A stretch of 64,000 nt of DNA from CAWIHS01 sp963836005. GTDB taxonomy: Bacteria > Pseudomonadota > Gammaproteobacteria > GRL18. A program made the position numbers and the translations under genes. Below are positions 1 to 10,163 of the stretch, in pieces (positions within the stretch are counted from its first letter, which is position 1; every line of letters starts with the position of its first letter). The notes below the pieces were generated by a model, which saw nothing but the letters and a program-made list of their open reading frames with translations, did no database searches and had not been told where the DNA came from. The stretch lies in NCBI GenBank assembly GCA_963836005.1, contig CAWIHS010000005.1, forward strand, positions 571,445 to 635,444, given 5' to 3'.

Positions 1-344
1 ATTGCTGCTGCAAACCCGCACATATCACCAACGACACCACCGCCCAGAGCAACCAAAGTTACCTTTCTGTCCAGATTGTTCTGCATCAAACAATCTATAA
101 CAGGCATTATCCCATCGATAGTTTTGTAAACTTCTCCGTCCTGCAAGATGACTGTCTCGCATTGATAGCCGGTAAATGCCTCGAGTGTCTGCGCTAAATA
201 CAAAGGCGCAATGGTTTCATTGGTAACGATAACCAGTTGACGACCCTGTATATAAGGTTTAATCAGTTCGGCCTTGCCTAATAAACTCTGACCAATAAAG
301 ATTGGATATTTCCGTTCTCCAAGGTCAACATATAATGTAATCAT
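1..344 (-). CDS. aroB: 3-dehydroquinate synthase, N-terminal part (runs off the window)
   Basis: Second step of the shikimate pathway: converts DAHP to 3-dehydroquinate in the cytoplasm, using NAD and a metal. Translating the minus strand from the ATG at 344-342 gives a protein starting MITLYVDLGERKYPIFIG, then the NAD-binding segment ending in LVALGGGVVGDMCGFAAA at the window edge; both are characteristic of the family. Only about 114 residues are present, so the metal-binding C-terminal domain lies outside. It follows aroK by 37 bp on the same strand, the usual aroK-aroB pair. Confidence 0.93.
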   Translation of the reverse strand, partial: MITLYVDLGERKYPIFIGQSLLGKAELIKPYIQGRQLVIVTNETIAPLYLAQTLEAFTGYQCETVILQDGEVYKTIDGIMPVIDCLMQNNLDRKVTLVALGGGVVGDMCGFAAA

Positions 345-381
345 AGTCGGTAAATAAACATCTTTAGCAGAACGGTTTTGT

Positions 382-906
382 TCAGCAATTGAGATAATGA
401 TGCAAACGATCTGCCATTGCGGTAACAGCAGCATTAACACTCATATGATTCGTTTCAAGAATGATATCAGCCATGCCTCTGTATAATGGATCACGTTCAC
501 GCATGAGTTGTTCTAATTTTGCCCGGGGATCTGCCGTCTGCAGTAAGGGTCTGTTTTTATCTTTTGCGGTTCTTTCCAGCAACTGGTCAATTTCAGCATG
601 CAGATAGATAACTATTCCTGAACGTTTGAGCGCCAGGCGATTGTGCTCTTTTAATACTGCCCCGCCGCCCGTGGCCAGAACAATGTGTTTTTTTTGCACC
701 AGCTGGCTGATCACTTCCTGCTCACGCTTTCTGAAACCTTCCTCACCCTCAAGTTCAAAAATTAGCGGTATCGATACACCCGTGCGGTCTTCAATTTCTT
801 TATCGCTATCATAAAAATCGAAATTCAATTGTTGGGCAATTTGCCGTCCAATAGTGGTTTTACCTGCACCCATTGGGCCAATTATATTTAAATTACTATT
901 AATCAT
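382..906 (-). CDS. aroK: Shikimate kinase
   Basis: Phosphorylates shikimate with ATP to shikimate 3-phosphate (cytoplasm). The 174-aa length is normal for AroK. Walker A GPMGAGKTT is near residues 11-19, the shikimate-binding region SDKEIEDRTG follows, ATGGGAV is in the middle and the lid segment DKNRPLL lies near residues 115-121. It sits between pilQ and aroB, the common pilMNOPQ-aroK-aroB arrangement of gammaproteobacteria, although 620 bp and a terminator separate it from pilQ, so it probably has its own promoter. Confidence 0.96.
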   Translation of the reverse strand: MINSNLNIIGPMGAGKTTIGRQIAQQLNFDFYDSDKEIEDRTGVSIPLIFELEGEEGFRKREQEVISQLVQKKHIVLATGGGAVLKEHNRLALKRSGIVIYLHAEIDQLLERTAKDKNRPLLQTADPRAKLEQLMRERDPLYRGMADIILETNHMSVNAAVTAMADRLHHYLNC

Positions 907-1476
907 TCATACGTAGTACTTAAGGAGAATCAGGCATTTGTGAAACAAATACCCGATTCAACATGTATATTTTGCTTAAGAACTAACCTATGATTAATTA
1001 TTGGATAATTCATAAACCAGAGGTAAAAAATAATTTACCCCAACTATATAAACATCAGTGCTTATCTTCGATCCTGAAAACCGGATACCACCAATTCAGT
1101 TCAAGATAGTTAATATGACAAATAGCCAGCATTTATTCAAGCTATAATTATAACAACTACTGGCGAATCTGTCCGTCTGAGTTACATCTGCATAACACAG
1201 TTAAACTAGCTATGAGCGGCCAAGGCACTGAATCTTCATCAGTTTGCAGGCAAAAACTTCCAGCCATTTAAATAGAGTCGAGTTAGATATCATATTTGTA
1301 CAGTACGTTCCTTCCCATTTTCAGGGGGAAGGCCAGGCTGGGGGTAACACTATAATGTGAAGAACCTTAAAAAGCTGTTCAGAAATAGTGCCCATAACGC
1401 ACAAGACCCTGCACTACCTCATTTCGTTGAGATTAACCGCCATGTGACAGAGCCTGTTTAGACGGCTATACAATAA
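907..1476. other. Intergenic region without a supported gene
   Basis: About 570 bp between aroK and the pilQ terminator. No convincing ORF in either strand. It contains a degenerate copy (about 1310-1348) of the GC-rich palindrome family found later in the window (TTCCC...CAGGGGGAAGGCC...GGGGGT). The aroK promoter should lie near 907-1000 but I cannot place it confidently. Confidence 0.5.
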
Positions 1477-1508
1477 AAAAGGGCTGTCGGAATTCCGACA
1501 GCCCTTTT
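1477..1508 (-). terminator. Rho-independent terminator after pilQ
   Basis: Perfect palindrome: arms GGGCTGTCGG and CCGACAGCCC joined by AATT, with AAAA on one side and TTTT on the other. It lies 20 bp beyond the pilQ stop and ends the pilMNOPQ transcript; it is symmetric, so it could also work on the other strand. Confidence 0.88.
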
Positions 1509-1529
1509 GCATTACTGGAGAAAACCTGC

Positions 1530-3647
1530 TTATCTGACGGATAGAGTCTCATCCATAATCTTAGGTGTAATAAAGATAATCAGCTCATCTTTTTTATCTT
1601 TATCATTATTCACTCTAAAAGCCTGACCGATGACAGGGATGTCACCCAGCAGAGGAATTTTATCGACCTGTGATCCCTGGTCATGTTCGAAAACTCCGCC
1701 CAGAACTACGGTATCACCATTATCCACCAGCACCGATGTTTCAATTTGTTTGGTTTCAATGGCCGGAGCTGAACCAAAACCGATGGGAACCAGTACATCC
1801 GTAGGTGAATCTTTATTAATTTTCAAATCCATAAAGACTTTATCACCGGGAATAATCAATGGCGTCACTTCCAGGCTTAAAACTGCATCTTTAAAGTTAA
1901 CACTGGTATTGCCGCCCGTACCGCTTTGAGCCAGATAAGGAATTTCTGTACCCTGTTTAATGATGGCGGGGCTGCCGTTCGCAGTCACGACTCTGGGGCT
2001 GGAGATAAGTCTGGAAGTGCCCTCAACCTGTGAGGCAGAAATTTCCAGATCCACCAGATAGCCGCTGCTTAACAGACCAAAGGTCAAGCCAAGAATGTTT
2101 TTCTGTGGTGCACCCAGATCGACCTGGAAAGCAGCGGTTTGATCGCCCATCGGATTAGGCGGCAACAGACCGTTTATACCGCTGGTAGGCTGGCCGGGGT
2201 TTCTGTATTGGCCATTTTTAGTAGATCTGACATTCCAGTTAATCCCCATATCCTTTTCAAAACCGCTGGAAGCTGAAACAACTCTGGAATCAATCAGCAC
2301 CTGTTTAATCGGAGTGTCCAGTTCAGCAATCAGCTTTCTCAGCTGGGCGATATTTCTCGACGTGTCACTGACTATCAGTTTATTGGTTCTATCATCTCCG
2401 ATAATCGTACCACGACTGGAAATCAGAGACGCACCTTCACCGCCATCATCGCTTAGATCTGCCTCATCACTCACCATGTTTTTTTCTGCTTCATGAGCAC
2501 CGAGATCATTTAACAGATTGACCACAGCTGTGGCAGTCACATATTGCAGTTGTATGGTTTCAGTCACGATAGGCAGCAAATCAGCAATCTGCTTCATGGC
2601 TTCAAGTTCCTGCTTTTCAATCGCCGCCAGTTCCTCGGCTGGAGCTACACGCATCACATTACCATCCTCACGCATTCCCAGGCCTTTGGTCTTCAAAATA
2701 ATATCCAGCGCCTGGTCCCAGGGTACATTTTTTAATCTCAGGGTAATACTGCCGTTGACCGTATCACTGGTAACCATGTTTTTACCGGTAAAGTCTGCAA
2801 TCAATTGCAGTACCGCTCGGACCTCAATATCCTGGAAGTTCAGTGACAGCCGCTCTCCGGTATACCCAAATTTGGCTTTGGCCTTGGCTTCTTTTTGTTC
2901 CTTGGTTAACCCCTTGATCTCGACCGTAAAAGAATTTCCCGCCTGATAGCCAAGGTGTTCAACTTCACCTTTAGTATCCACAATCATCTTCACACCATGG
3001 CCCGCAGCATAAGTATCAACAAAAGAAACCGGTGTGTTGAAATCATTGACATCCAGTCGTCTTTCCAGCTCCCTGGGGAGAGAAACATTGGCCATATCTA
3101 TGACTAATTTATTATATTCCTGCTTTAAATTGACATTTTGCGGCTGACCGGAAAAATTGATGATAATATTGCCTTCACCCTGTTCACCGACTCTGAAATC
3201 AATATCTTTAACCGCATAACGATCGAGTGAACTGGTTGACCTGGCCACTTTGGCTTTATCCAGGGTAATCACGACCTTGTTACCGTCGACCTGAGCAGAA
3301 TACGGGGTCAGGTCAACCAGGTTTAATACGACTCGTGTACGCCCGCCCGCTTCTACTGCGGTGATACTCCGCGCCAGGCCAATACCTATCGCCTGCCTTT
3401 TTTTATCCAGTGACACACCGGTCGCGGGAAAATCAAAGGCTATCCTGGCGGGACTATCAATAGTGAAGGAGCCCGGTTCAGACGCGGCTTGACTGAAAAA
3501 TAATACCACCTGAACCTTATCCCCGGGCATGGCTGCGAAGGACATATTTTCAAGCATATTAACTGCCTGAACTGCCGATACCGAGCCGATACAAAGCATC
3601 CATAACATAACGGCTATAAATTGTTTAAAATATATTTTTCCATTCAT
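1530..3647 (-). CDS. pilQ: Type IV pilus secretin PilQ
   Basis: Outer-membrane secretin through which the type IV pilus passes. The 705-aa protein begins with a signal peptide (cleavage near SAVQA, residue ~28), then two AMIN peptidoglycan-binding domains (about 35-120 and 145-240), a short secretin N-domain (about 270-330), a NolW-type domain (about 365-450) and the C-terminal secretin domain ending in KDELIIFITPKIM. Length and domain order match PilQ. It is last in pilMNOPQ, separated from pilP by about 117 bp, and followed by a strong terminator. Confidence 0.96.
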   Translation of the reverse strand: MNGKIYFKQFIAVMLWMLCIGSVSAVQAVNMLENMSFAAMPGDKVQVVLFFSQAASEPGSFTIDSPARIAFDFPATGVSLDKKRQAIGIGLARSITAVEAGGRTRVVLNLVDLTPYSAQVDGNKVVITLDKAKVARSTSSLDRYAVKDIDFRVGEQGEGNIIINFSGQPQNVNLKQEYNKLVIDMANVSLPRELERRLDVNDFNTPVSFVDTYAAGHGVKMIVDTKGEVEHLGYQAGNSFTVEIKGLTKEQKEAKAKAKFGYTGERLSLNFQDIEVRAVLQLIADFTGKNMVTSDTVNGSITLRLKNVPWDQALDIILKTKGLGMREDGNVMRVAPAEELAAIEKQELEAMKQIADLLPIVTETIQLQYVTATAVVNLLNDLGAHEAEKNMVSDEADLSDDGGEGASLISSRGTIIGDDRTNKLIVSDTSRNIAQLRKLIAELDTPIKQVLIDSRVVSASSGFEKDMGINWNVRSTKNGQYRNPGQPTSGINGLLPPNPMGDQTAAFQVDLGAPQKNILGLTFGLLSSGYLVDLEISASQVEGTSRLISSPRVVTANGSPAIIKQGTEIPYLAQSGTGGNTSVNFKDAVLSLEVTPLIIPGDKVFMDLKINKDSPTDVLVPIGFGSAPAIETKQIETSVLVDNGDTVVLGGVFEHDQGSQVDKIPLLGDIPVIGQAFRVNNDKDKKDELIIFITPKIMDETLSVR

Positions 3648-3764
3648 AATATTCTCACTAATATGTCCCAGATTATTGATAATTAATTTTATTATTATTT
3701 TGTTGTTATTTTAATAACATTCCAGTGCCTAGAAATACAACCAAATAAAACAATGTCGCTTGAA

Positions 3765-4268
3765 TTATTCGCTTAAAGCAATCGAAGCGTCACGAGGTAT
3801 CCAACCTTTTTTATTAGCAATCAACTCTACCAGAGAAATCGCTTCTTCATTCACAGCTGTTACACGGCCATTATTTCTGCCCATGTATTGCCCTTCTTTC
3901 ACTCGATGTAACAAACCATCAGGATCTTTAATCAACACCCATTCAGTTTCATCTTGCTCCATAGAACCTACCATTCTCAGACTATCCAGCGAAAACTCTT
4001 CCAGAGGTTCCTTGGGACGTGATTCATCCGGCCTTGGTCCTCGGTACATTCCTTCGGCAATTTCAATATCAATCACCGGTTTGAAAGGATCTCGAATTCC
4101 AGTTGCAGAATATTCAAAAGCGGGTTGGTGTTTGATTTCAGGCAATGGTTCGACCTCACCCTTGTAAGTTGCTTTGGTCTTTTCTACATACGTCTGAAGA
4201 TCGCTCATATCATTGCTGACACAACCTGATATAGCGATAACGGTAAATAATGGCAGTAAAATTTTCAT
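3765..4268 (-). CDS. pilP: Type IV pilus assembly lipoprotein PilP
   Basis: Inner-membrane lipoprotein that links the PilMNO platform to the PilQ secretin. The 167-aa protein has a lipoprotein signal with Cys16 in the lipobox (AISGC) and a disordered linker, then the PilP beta-domain with RDPFKP near residue 60 and a repeated Val/Leu-rich beta pattern. Placement between pilO and pilQ is standard. The 118-bp gap to pilO is somewhat wide for this operon but holds no terminator-like hairpin. Confidence 0.95.
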   Translation of the reverse strand: MKILLPLFTVIAISGCVSNDMSDLQTYVEKTKATYKGEVEPLPEIKHQPAFEYSATGIRDPFKPVIDIEIAEGMYRGPRPDESRPKEPLEEFSLDSLRMVGSMEQDETEWVLIKDPDGLLHRVKEGQYMGRNNGRVTAVNEEAISLVELIANKKGWIPRDASIALSE

Positions 4269-4385
4269 AAGAACATGCTCTCAGCAATTTTTTTTATTCT
4301 GGATAATTTATCTTAGTGTATTTATGCATAATTAAATGTTAACCGGTACATAAATACAGAAGATACAACCCTGTGCAAATAATTA

Positions 4386-5036
4386 TTATCTATTTTTCTT
4401 GGGCTTTCTTCTGGTGTTCGTCATTTCGTCCTCATCCAGATAGCGATAGGTTTTTGCGACCAGAGTAATATTTAACAGCTTATCCTCATCGATCCCAAGG
4501 TCTTCTTTTTGTTTAGACTCTTTTGAATTGGTCGGAGAAATGACGACATTATGTATCGTTACAATACGCGGTAACGCCGCTAGTCCTGATACAAATCCGC
4601 CAAAATCATGATAAGTCCCTGTAACACTAATATTAACCGGTAATTCAGCATAGAACTCCTTGCGGACCTCATCTGATGGTTTGAATAAACTGAATTCCAG
4701 CCCATTACTTAAACCGGTCTGGGATACTTCAACCAGCAAACCTGCTACTTCAGTTTTTTGCGGTAACTGACGCAGCATACTGCCAAATCGTTTTTCCATT
4801 TCAACCATTTGTTGTTTATAAGCTTCAAGGTTAGCGGCTTTACCCTGCTTTTGCTTGAACTCGTCTTTGAGAGGTTGTTCTTTGCTTTCAACAACTTTTA
4901 GCTCAGCAATCTTGTCCTGGGTAAAATACCAGTACCCAGCACCCAGAACTGCTGCAAATATCAGTGTCACTGCAAGCAGCCTGGCAGCCAGCGGCCAACG
5001 TCCTATATTATTAAAATCCAGTTCATTCAGATCCAT
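4386..5036 (-). CDS. pilO: Type IV pilus inner-membrane protein PilO
   Basis: Bitopic inner-membrane protein that dimerises with PilN and aligns the pilus machine with the secretin. The 216-aa protein has one transmembrane helix (about residues 17-37), a periplasmic coiled coil (about 40-95) and a ferredoxin-like periplasmic domain. The C-terminus is unusually basic (TRRKPKKNR). The stop of pilN is 5 bp upstream, so the two are probably translationally coupled. Confidence 0.95.
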   Translation of the reverse strand: MDLNELDFNNIGRWPLAARLLAVTLIFAAVLGAGYWYFTQDKIAELKVVESKEQPLKDEFKQKQGKAANLEAYKQQMVEMEKRFGSMLRQLPQKTEVAGLLVEVSQTGLSNGLEFSLFKPSDEVRKEFYAELPVNISVTGTYHDFGGFVSGLAALPRIVTIHNVVISPTNSKESKQKEDLGIDEDKLLNITLVAKTYRYLDEDEMTNTRRKPKKNR

Positions 5037-5041
5037 AACTG

Positions 5042-5623
5042 CTACCCTTTGTTGTTATTTTTTTTCTTGTCTTCTACAGGAGAATCCTGTGTTGACGTCA
5101 GCGTGAATTGACTGTAGCCAATATTATCCAAACCTTGTTTCTTGGTCTTAATAACCTTTAAACTGGGATTTTTAAGCCACTCTGCATGATCAATATTTCT
5201 CATATAAGCGGAAACACGTGCATTAGACTGTGCAATTCCATCAAATGTTAAGACATTGTTCTTCTGTGCAAATCTGGTCAAATGCACTCCTTCAGGGACA
5301 GTTTTCACCATCTCGTCCAGTAGATGAACACTATCAGAACGATTCGCCTGAAGTTCCTGAATCACGTCCATGCGCGCCAGCAGATCATGTTTCTTTTTCT
5401 CCAGTTCCCTGATTTCAGCAATCGCCCGGTCTACTTTTTTGATCTCGCTTTGCAGATAACCGTTTCTTGACTCCTGATAGTCAATCATACTATTTAGCTG
5501 CCACTGAACTGCAAAAACAGCTGCAATACCCAGCAAAACAGCACCCACCAGCATCGTATAAAATTCCTGTACGAGCTGATTGCGCTTTTCTTCGCGCCAG
5601 TTGAGTAAGTTAATTGAGGCCAT
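5042..5623 (-). CDS. pilN: Type IV pilus inner-membrane protein PilN
   Basis: Partner of PilO in the alignment subcomplex; its cytoplasmic tail binds PilM. The 193-aa sequence begins MASINLLNWREEKR, the conserved INLLPWR-type PilM-binding motif, followed by one transmembrane helix (about 21-41), a coiled coil and the periplasmic domain. Its start overlaps the pilM stop by one base, indicating coupled translation. Confidence 0.96.
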   Translation of the reverse strand: MASINLLNWREEKRNQLVQEFYTMLVGAVLLGIAAVFAVQWQLNSMIDYQESRNGYLQSEIKKVDRAIAEIRELEKKKHDLLARMDVIQELQANRSDSVHLLDEMVKTVPEGVHLTRFAQKNNVLTFDGIAQSNARVSAYMRNIDHAEWLKNPSLKVIKTKKQGLDNIGYSQFTLTSTQDSPVEDKKKNNNKG

Positions 5624-6693
5624 TAATCAAAACTCCTTAAGGCAAGTCCACAAGAAATCATCAATGCGGGAGCATCGTTACTCAAGACCTGTGCTTTAAT
5701 TTTCGATGCGAGTGACATGCTCGCAAATGGATTTGCGATAGAGGTGCTAATGCTTAAACGTTCTTCTATCATCTGGTCGATATCGGCTATGGAAGCACAC
5801 CCTCCTGCCAGGACTAAATGATCGACAGAACTGTATTGACTTGAAGAAAAGAAGAATTGTAAAGAACGGCTAATCTGTTGTGTCATTGCCTCTTTGAACG
5901 GCTCTAACACCTCCGGAACATAGGTATCGGGAAGACCACCCTGTTTTTTCGCCATACCGGCTTCCTCATAAGACAGACCGTATCGACGTTGAATTTCTTC
6001 TGTCAATTGTTTGCCGCCAAATACCGCTTCACGGGTATAGATAGTCTTCATGTCATGCAGAACGCTTAATGTGGTCATTGTTGCACCCACGTCAAAAACA
6101 GCAACTGTCATACCTTCGGCGCCATTAGGCAGCTGTGCAGAAAGCAATGAAAAGGCATTTTCCATCGCATAGGCTTCCACATCGATAACCTTTGGCGTCA
6201 GTCCGCCCAGATCGGCAGCGGCCACTCTGATATCTACGTTCTCACTTCTTGAAGCAGCCAGCAGAACATCCATCAACTCCGGGGAATTTTCATTGGGTCC
6301 CTGAACTTCGAAATCCAGGTTCACTTCATCCAGAGAATAGGGAATATACTGATCGGCTTCAACCATGATTTGACTTTCCAGATCATCTTCTGACAAATCA
6401 GACGGCATCTGGACAATTTTTGTGATCACTGACGAACCCGCCACAGCCAGTGATGCGTTTTTGAGTTTGGTTCCGGAACGTTTAACAGCTTTACGGATCG
6501 CCTCGCCTACAGCGTCAACATCAGTGATGTTTTTTTCCGTCACTGAATTTGGCGGTAGAGGTTCGACTGTGTATGACTCAACCCTGTATTTGCTGCCGCT
6601 TCTTGATAGTTCCAGAAGCTTAACAGCGGACGAGCTGACATCAACACCCAGCAGGTTATGTGTTTTAGTTCCGAAGATATGTGCAAATGTCAA
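5623..6693 (-). CDS. pilM: Type IV pilus actin-like ATPase PilM
   Basis: Cytoplasmic actin-fold protein that binds ATP and the PilN tail. The conserved start region NLLGVDVSSSAVKLLELS (phosphate 1 loop) and the second nucleotide-binding loop VAVFDVGATMTTLSV are present, with LVLAGGCASI near the C-terminus. The frame is open up to 6747, but I prefer the TTG at 6693-6691: AAGGA lies a normal distance upstream and the protein then begins MTFAHIFGTKTHNLLG, 356 aa, the usual PilM size. First gene of the pil operon, divergent from mrcA. Confidence 0.93.
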   Translation of the reverse strand: MTFAHIFGTKTHNLLGVDVSSSAVKLLELSRSGSKYRVESYTVEPLPPNSVTEKNITDVDAVGEAIRKAVKRSGTKLKNASLAVAGSSVITKIVQMPSDLSEDDLESQIMVEADQYIPYSLDEVNLDFEVQGPNENSPELMDVLLAASRSENVDIRVAAADLGGLTPKVIDVEAYAMENAFSLLSAQLPNGAEGMTVAVFDVGATMTTLSVLHDMKTIYTREAVFGGKQLTEEIQRRYGLSYEEAGMAKKQGGLPDTYVPEVLEPFKEAMTQQISRSLQFFFSSSQYSSVDHLVLAGGCASIADIDQMIEERLSISTSIANPFASMSLASKIKAQVLSNDAPALMISCGLALRSFD

Positions 6694-7071
6694 AACTAAA
6701 TCCTTCTTGTTAAAATTATAGTGGCTTAAATGACAAATGAGCTTCAATTCTTAGCAGAAATATAACTTACTGAGTTGCAGCCCTGCGGCTAGTAAAGTGT
6801 AAAATATGTTCCTGATGCTTGTATTTAAACTGGCTTATACTAATTTGGAAAATTCGTCCAAACCTTCAACTCAGATTTTAATTAACCGTTTGATACACAC
6901 CAATCTTTTCTCTATATTTCAGTAAGTTAGAAGACATTTATATCATAGTGCATTAACGAACAGAAGTAATGATTTTATTTTTAAGTTTTTTTTATTTATT
7001 CAATATAACTTGAGGCAAAAAAACTATATAATTCTGTTACTACAAACAATACTACCTTAACCTGAGTTCTT
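6694..7071. promoter_or_regulatory. Divergent pilM / mrcA promoter region
   Basis: AT-rich 378-bp stretch between two divergent genes; it must hold the promoters of both the pil operon and mrcA. No operator could be recognised with confidence. No ORF of note. Confidence 0.5.
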
Positions 7072-9552
7072 ATGCGCCGCCTATATCAGCTTTTTCTGAC
7101 TCTCCTCACACTTTTTTTAACGGTTGCACTGATATCTGTGATTGCCATCACAGTGACTTACTATGCTTTCCAGATCCATAAATTACCTGATGTTCTTCAA
7201 CCTGATAAAATCCCTGAAATCCTTCAACCTCAACTGCCTGAGATTGACAGCTTAAAAGATGTACAGCTTCAGGTTCCATTACGTGTATACAGTGCTGAAA
7301 AACAACTGATGGCTGAGTATGGTGAAAAGAAACGCGAACCTCTGCCCTACGATGCCTTTCCACAGCAATTGATCCAGGCTGTGATTGCTGCTGAAGATGA
7401 AAACTTCTTTACCCATCCCGGCGTTGATTATCATGGTATTTTACGTGCAGTTGTTAATTTGCTCAGAACCGGTAAACGCGGCCAGGGAGGCAGCACCATT
7501 ACCATGCAGGTAGCACGTAATTTTTTCCTTTCCCCGGAAAAAACCTATATCCGCAAAATCAAGGAAATCCTGCTCTCTATCAATATTGAACGAGAACTGG
7601 ACAAAACAGATATTATGGCCCTTTATCTGAATAAAATTTATCTCGGTCAACGTGCCTATGGCGCCGCAGCAGCTGCCAAAGTTTACTACGGCAAACCACT
7701 GCATGATCTGTCACTGGAACAATTGGCCATGATAGCCGGCTTACCCAAAGCGCCTTCCAGGTATAATCCGATCAGCAACAAGCAACGAGCCACGCAAAGG
7801 CGCAACTATGTATTGAATCGGATGCAGGAACTTGAATTCATTTCTACCGAAACCTATAAAACTGCAGTCAGCAAAATTGATGACGCCCATTTGTATCAGC
7901 CCAATATCGAGGTCGATGCGCCTTACGCTGCAGAAATGGTCAGAGCCTACATGACAGAACACTATGGTGATGAAGCATATACCGGTGGTTACAATGTACT
8001 GACCAGTATAAAAGGTCCCCTGCAAATGGCTGCTATACAGGCCCTGCGCTCAACCTTGATGGAATATGAACACCGTCATGGTTACAAAGGTGTATTGGCT
8101 CATCACAACATACAGACAGTTCAATCGCAGGATGAGCAGCTGGCATTGCTCAAAGATTATAGTAAAGTCGGTCATCTACAACCAGCGCTGGTACTTGCCG
8201 TTGATAGCAAAAGCAACAATGCAGACATTCTGCTGAAGGACAAAAGCAGTGCTGTTTTAAAATGGAAACACATACAATGGGCGAAAAAATATATTTCTGA
8301 TGATCGAACCGGGCCAAAATTGCAAAAGGCAGAAGATGTTATAAAACCGGGCGATGTCGTTTATGTAGAACTGCTGACGATCAGCGGTAAAAACAATCTC
8401 ATCAGCCATGAATATTCGCTGGCACAAATTCCTGAAGTGTCTGGAGCATTGGTATCTCTTGATCCACAAAATGGAGCCATACTTGCCCTGACCGGCGGTT
8501 TTGACTATTACCACAGCAAGTTTAACCGGGTTACCCAGGCCAGACGGCAGCCCGGATCCAACTTTAAGCCCTTTATCTATTCTGCGGCGTTAAATAAAGG
8601 CTATACCACGGCGACACTCATTAACGATGCCCCCATTGTTATCAAAGACAGTTATCTGGAAGGGTACTGGCGCCCTGACAATTCCAGCGGCAAATTTTTT
8701 GGTCCTACACGTTTACGCCAGGGGCTGACCAAATCCAGAAATCTGGTTTCTATCCGTATATTACGGGATATTGGTATAGATTATACCATTGAATATGACA
8801 AACGCTTTGGCTTCAGCCCGGATGAATTGCCTGCAAACCTGTCACTGGCTCTGGGCAGTGCAACCTTGACCCCGATGCAAATTGCAAAAGGGTATGCAAT
8901 TCTTGCCAATGGAGGATTTGATATCACCCCATGGTATATAGAAAAAATTGCAGACAGCCAGGGCAATGTTCTCTATCAGCAGCAGTCCAAAGCTGTTTGC
9001 AGCAAAGATTATCCCGACCATTCCTGTGCACCGGACAATAGCGAACGTGCAGAACGCGTTGTCGCTGAAGAAAATGCATTTCTTATGGCTTCCATGATGC
9101 AGGATGTGATCAAGTATGGCACCGGAAAAAAAGCTCTGGAGCTAAAGCGCAAGGATCTGGCCGGTAAAACCGGCACCACAAATGATCAACTGGATGCCTG
9201 GTTTTCAGGTTTCAATCGCCGGGTAGTAACCACCGCCTGGGTTGGTTTCGACACCCCGCGCTCACTGGGTAAAAGAGAATATGGGGCGGTAGCAGCGCTG
9301 CCCATGTGGATGAAATTTATGCAAGCTGCGCTAAAAGATATACCTCAAGTTCCACTGCAAGTGCCTGAGAACATTGTTACTGTTAAGATTGACCGGGAAA
9401 CAGGATTGCTGGCCTCTGGCAACTCAGAGTCTACATTGTTTGAGTATTTTATAAGCGGTACTGAACCTGCGGCTTCTCCTGGCGGCGGCGCCAGCTCTTT
9501 TGGCAACGATACCAGGGCCGATAAACAAACCGTCAATGAAGAGCTGTTCTGA
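7072..9552 (+). CDS. mrcA: Penicillin-binding protein 1A (bifunctional transglycosylase/transpeptidase)
   Basis: Class A PBP that polymerises and cross-links peptidoglycan in the periplasm. The 826-aa protein has an N-terminal membrane anchor (about 7-30), a GT51 domain with EDENFFTHPGVD (catalytic Glu) and GGSTITMQVARN, a PBP1A-type OB-fold insert (about 310-430), and a transpeptidase domain with S496-x-x-K499, S555-R-N and K699-T-G. Divergent transcription from pilM is the standard gammaproteobacterial arrangement. Its stop overlaps the next start (TGATG). Confidence 0.96.
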   Translation: MRRLYQLFLTLLTLFLTVALISVIAITVTYYAFQIHKLPDVLQPDKIPEILQPQLPEIDSLKDVQLQVPLRVYSAEKQLMAEYGEKKREPLPYDAFPQQLIQAVIAAEDENFFTHPGVDYHGILRAVVNLLRTGKRGQGGSTITMQVARNFFLSPEKTYIRKIKEILLSINIERELDKTDIMALYLNKIYLGQRAYGAAAAAKVYYGKPLHDLSLEQLAMIAGLPKAPSRYNPISNKQRATQRRNYVLNRMQELEFISTETYKTAVSKIDDAHLYQPNIEVDAPYAAEMVRAYMTEHYGDEAYTGGYNVLTSIKGPLQMAAIQALRSTLMEYEHRHGYKGVLAHHNIQTVQSQDEQLALLKDYSKVGHLQPALVLAVDSKSNNADILLKDKSSAVLKWKHIQWAKKYISDDRTGPKLQKAEDVIKPGDVVYVELLTISGKNNLISHEYSLAQIPEVSGALVSLDPQNGAILALTGGFDYYHSKFNRVTQARRQPGSNFKPFIYSAALNKGYTTATLINDAPIVIKDSYLEGYWRPDNSSGKFFGPTRLRQGLTKSRNLVSIRILRDIGIDYTIEYDKRFGFSPDELPANLSLALGSATLTPMQIAKGYAILANGGFDITPWYIEKIADSQGNVLYQQQSKAVCSKDYPDHSCAPDNSERAERVVAEENAFLMASMMQDVIKYGTGKKALELKRKDLAGKTGTTNDQLDAWFSGFNRRVVTTAWVGFDTPRSLGKREYGAVAALPMWMKFMQAALKDIPQVPLQVPENIVTVKIDRETGLLASGNSESTLFEYFISGTEPAASPGGGASSFGNDTRADKQTVNEELF

Positions 9553-10130
9553 TGGGACATTTACAACAAATCAAGCAACGTCTGGCCGTCGAATCAGCAC
9601 GTCTGATGAGCGAAGAAGGCATTGATGATTTTCAATACGCAAGAAAAAAAGCAGCCCAGCAATTTGGTATTGACGATACTTTCGCTTACCCCAGTAATGA
9701 AGAAATTATTAGCGAGATAAAACTTTATCAGGCCATCTACGGCGCTAGTAAACAGAACCACATACTCCATGACCTGCGCAGCACTGCGTTGCAAGCCATG
9801 AAACTGTTCAGAAATTTCGCCCCCAGATTAACCGGCTCTGTATTAGCAGGATACGCCGGTAGAAACAGCAGTATAGAAATCCATCTTTTTTCTGACACTG
9901 CAGAAGACATCGCTCTTATTCTGATGAACCATGATATTCCCTATCAACTGACAGAAACCCGCTTAAAATTCAATAAAAAAACCAGCATGTTATTCCCGGG
10001 ATTTCAATTTTTTGCCGGTGACTATCAGATCAACCTGACCGTCATAGCTATCAAACAAAAGCACAATTATCCCCTGCATAATGGTCAAAGAATGCAGCGG
10101 GCATCCATCAAGCAGGTTGAAAAGCTGTAA
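9552..10130 (+). CDS. Conserved hypothetical protein downstream of mrcA
   Basis: 192 aa, no signal peptide or membrane segment. Not assigned to a family with confidence. The N-terminal 60 residues are charged and helical (KQRLAVESARLMSEEGIDDF); the central part (RLTGSVLAGYAGRNSSIEIHLF) resembles a nucleotidyltransferase-like core with G-S followed by an acidic/hydrophobic strand, but a full GSxDxD motif is absent, so catalytic activity is doubtful. The 1-bp overlap with mrcA suggests it is co-translated with it. Confidence 0.75.
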   Translation: MGHLQQIKQRLAVESARLMSEEGIDDFQYARKKAAQQFGIDDTFAYPSNEEIISEIKLYQAIYGASKQNHILHDLRSTALQAMKLFRNFAPRLTGSVLAGYAGRNSSIEIHLFSDTAEDIALILMNHDIPYQLTETRLKFNKKTSMLFPGFQFFAGDYQINLTVIAIKQKHNYPLHNGQRMQRASIKQVEKL

Positions 10131-10163
10131 CCATCCAGAGTCCTTACAATACGCTGTATAGTT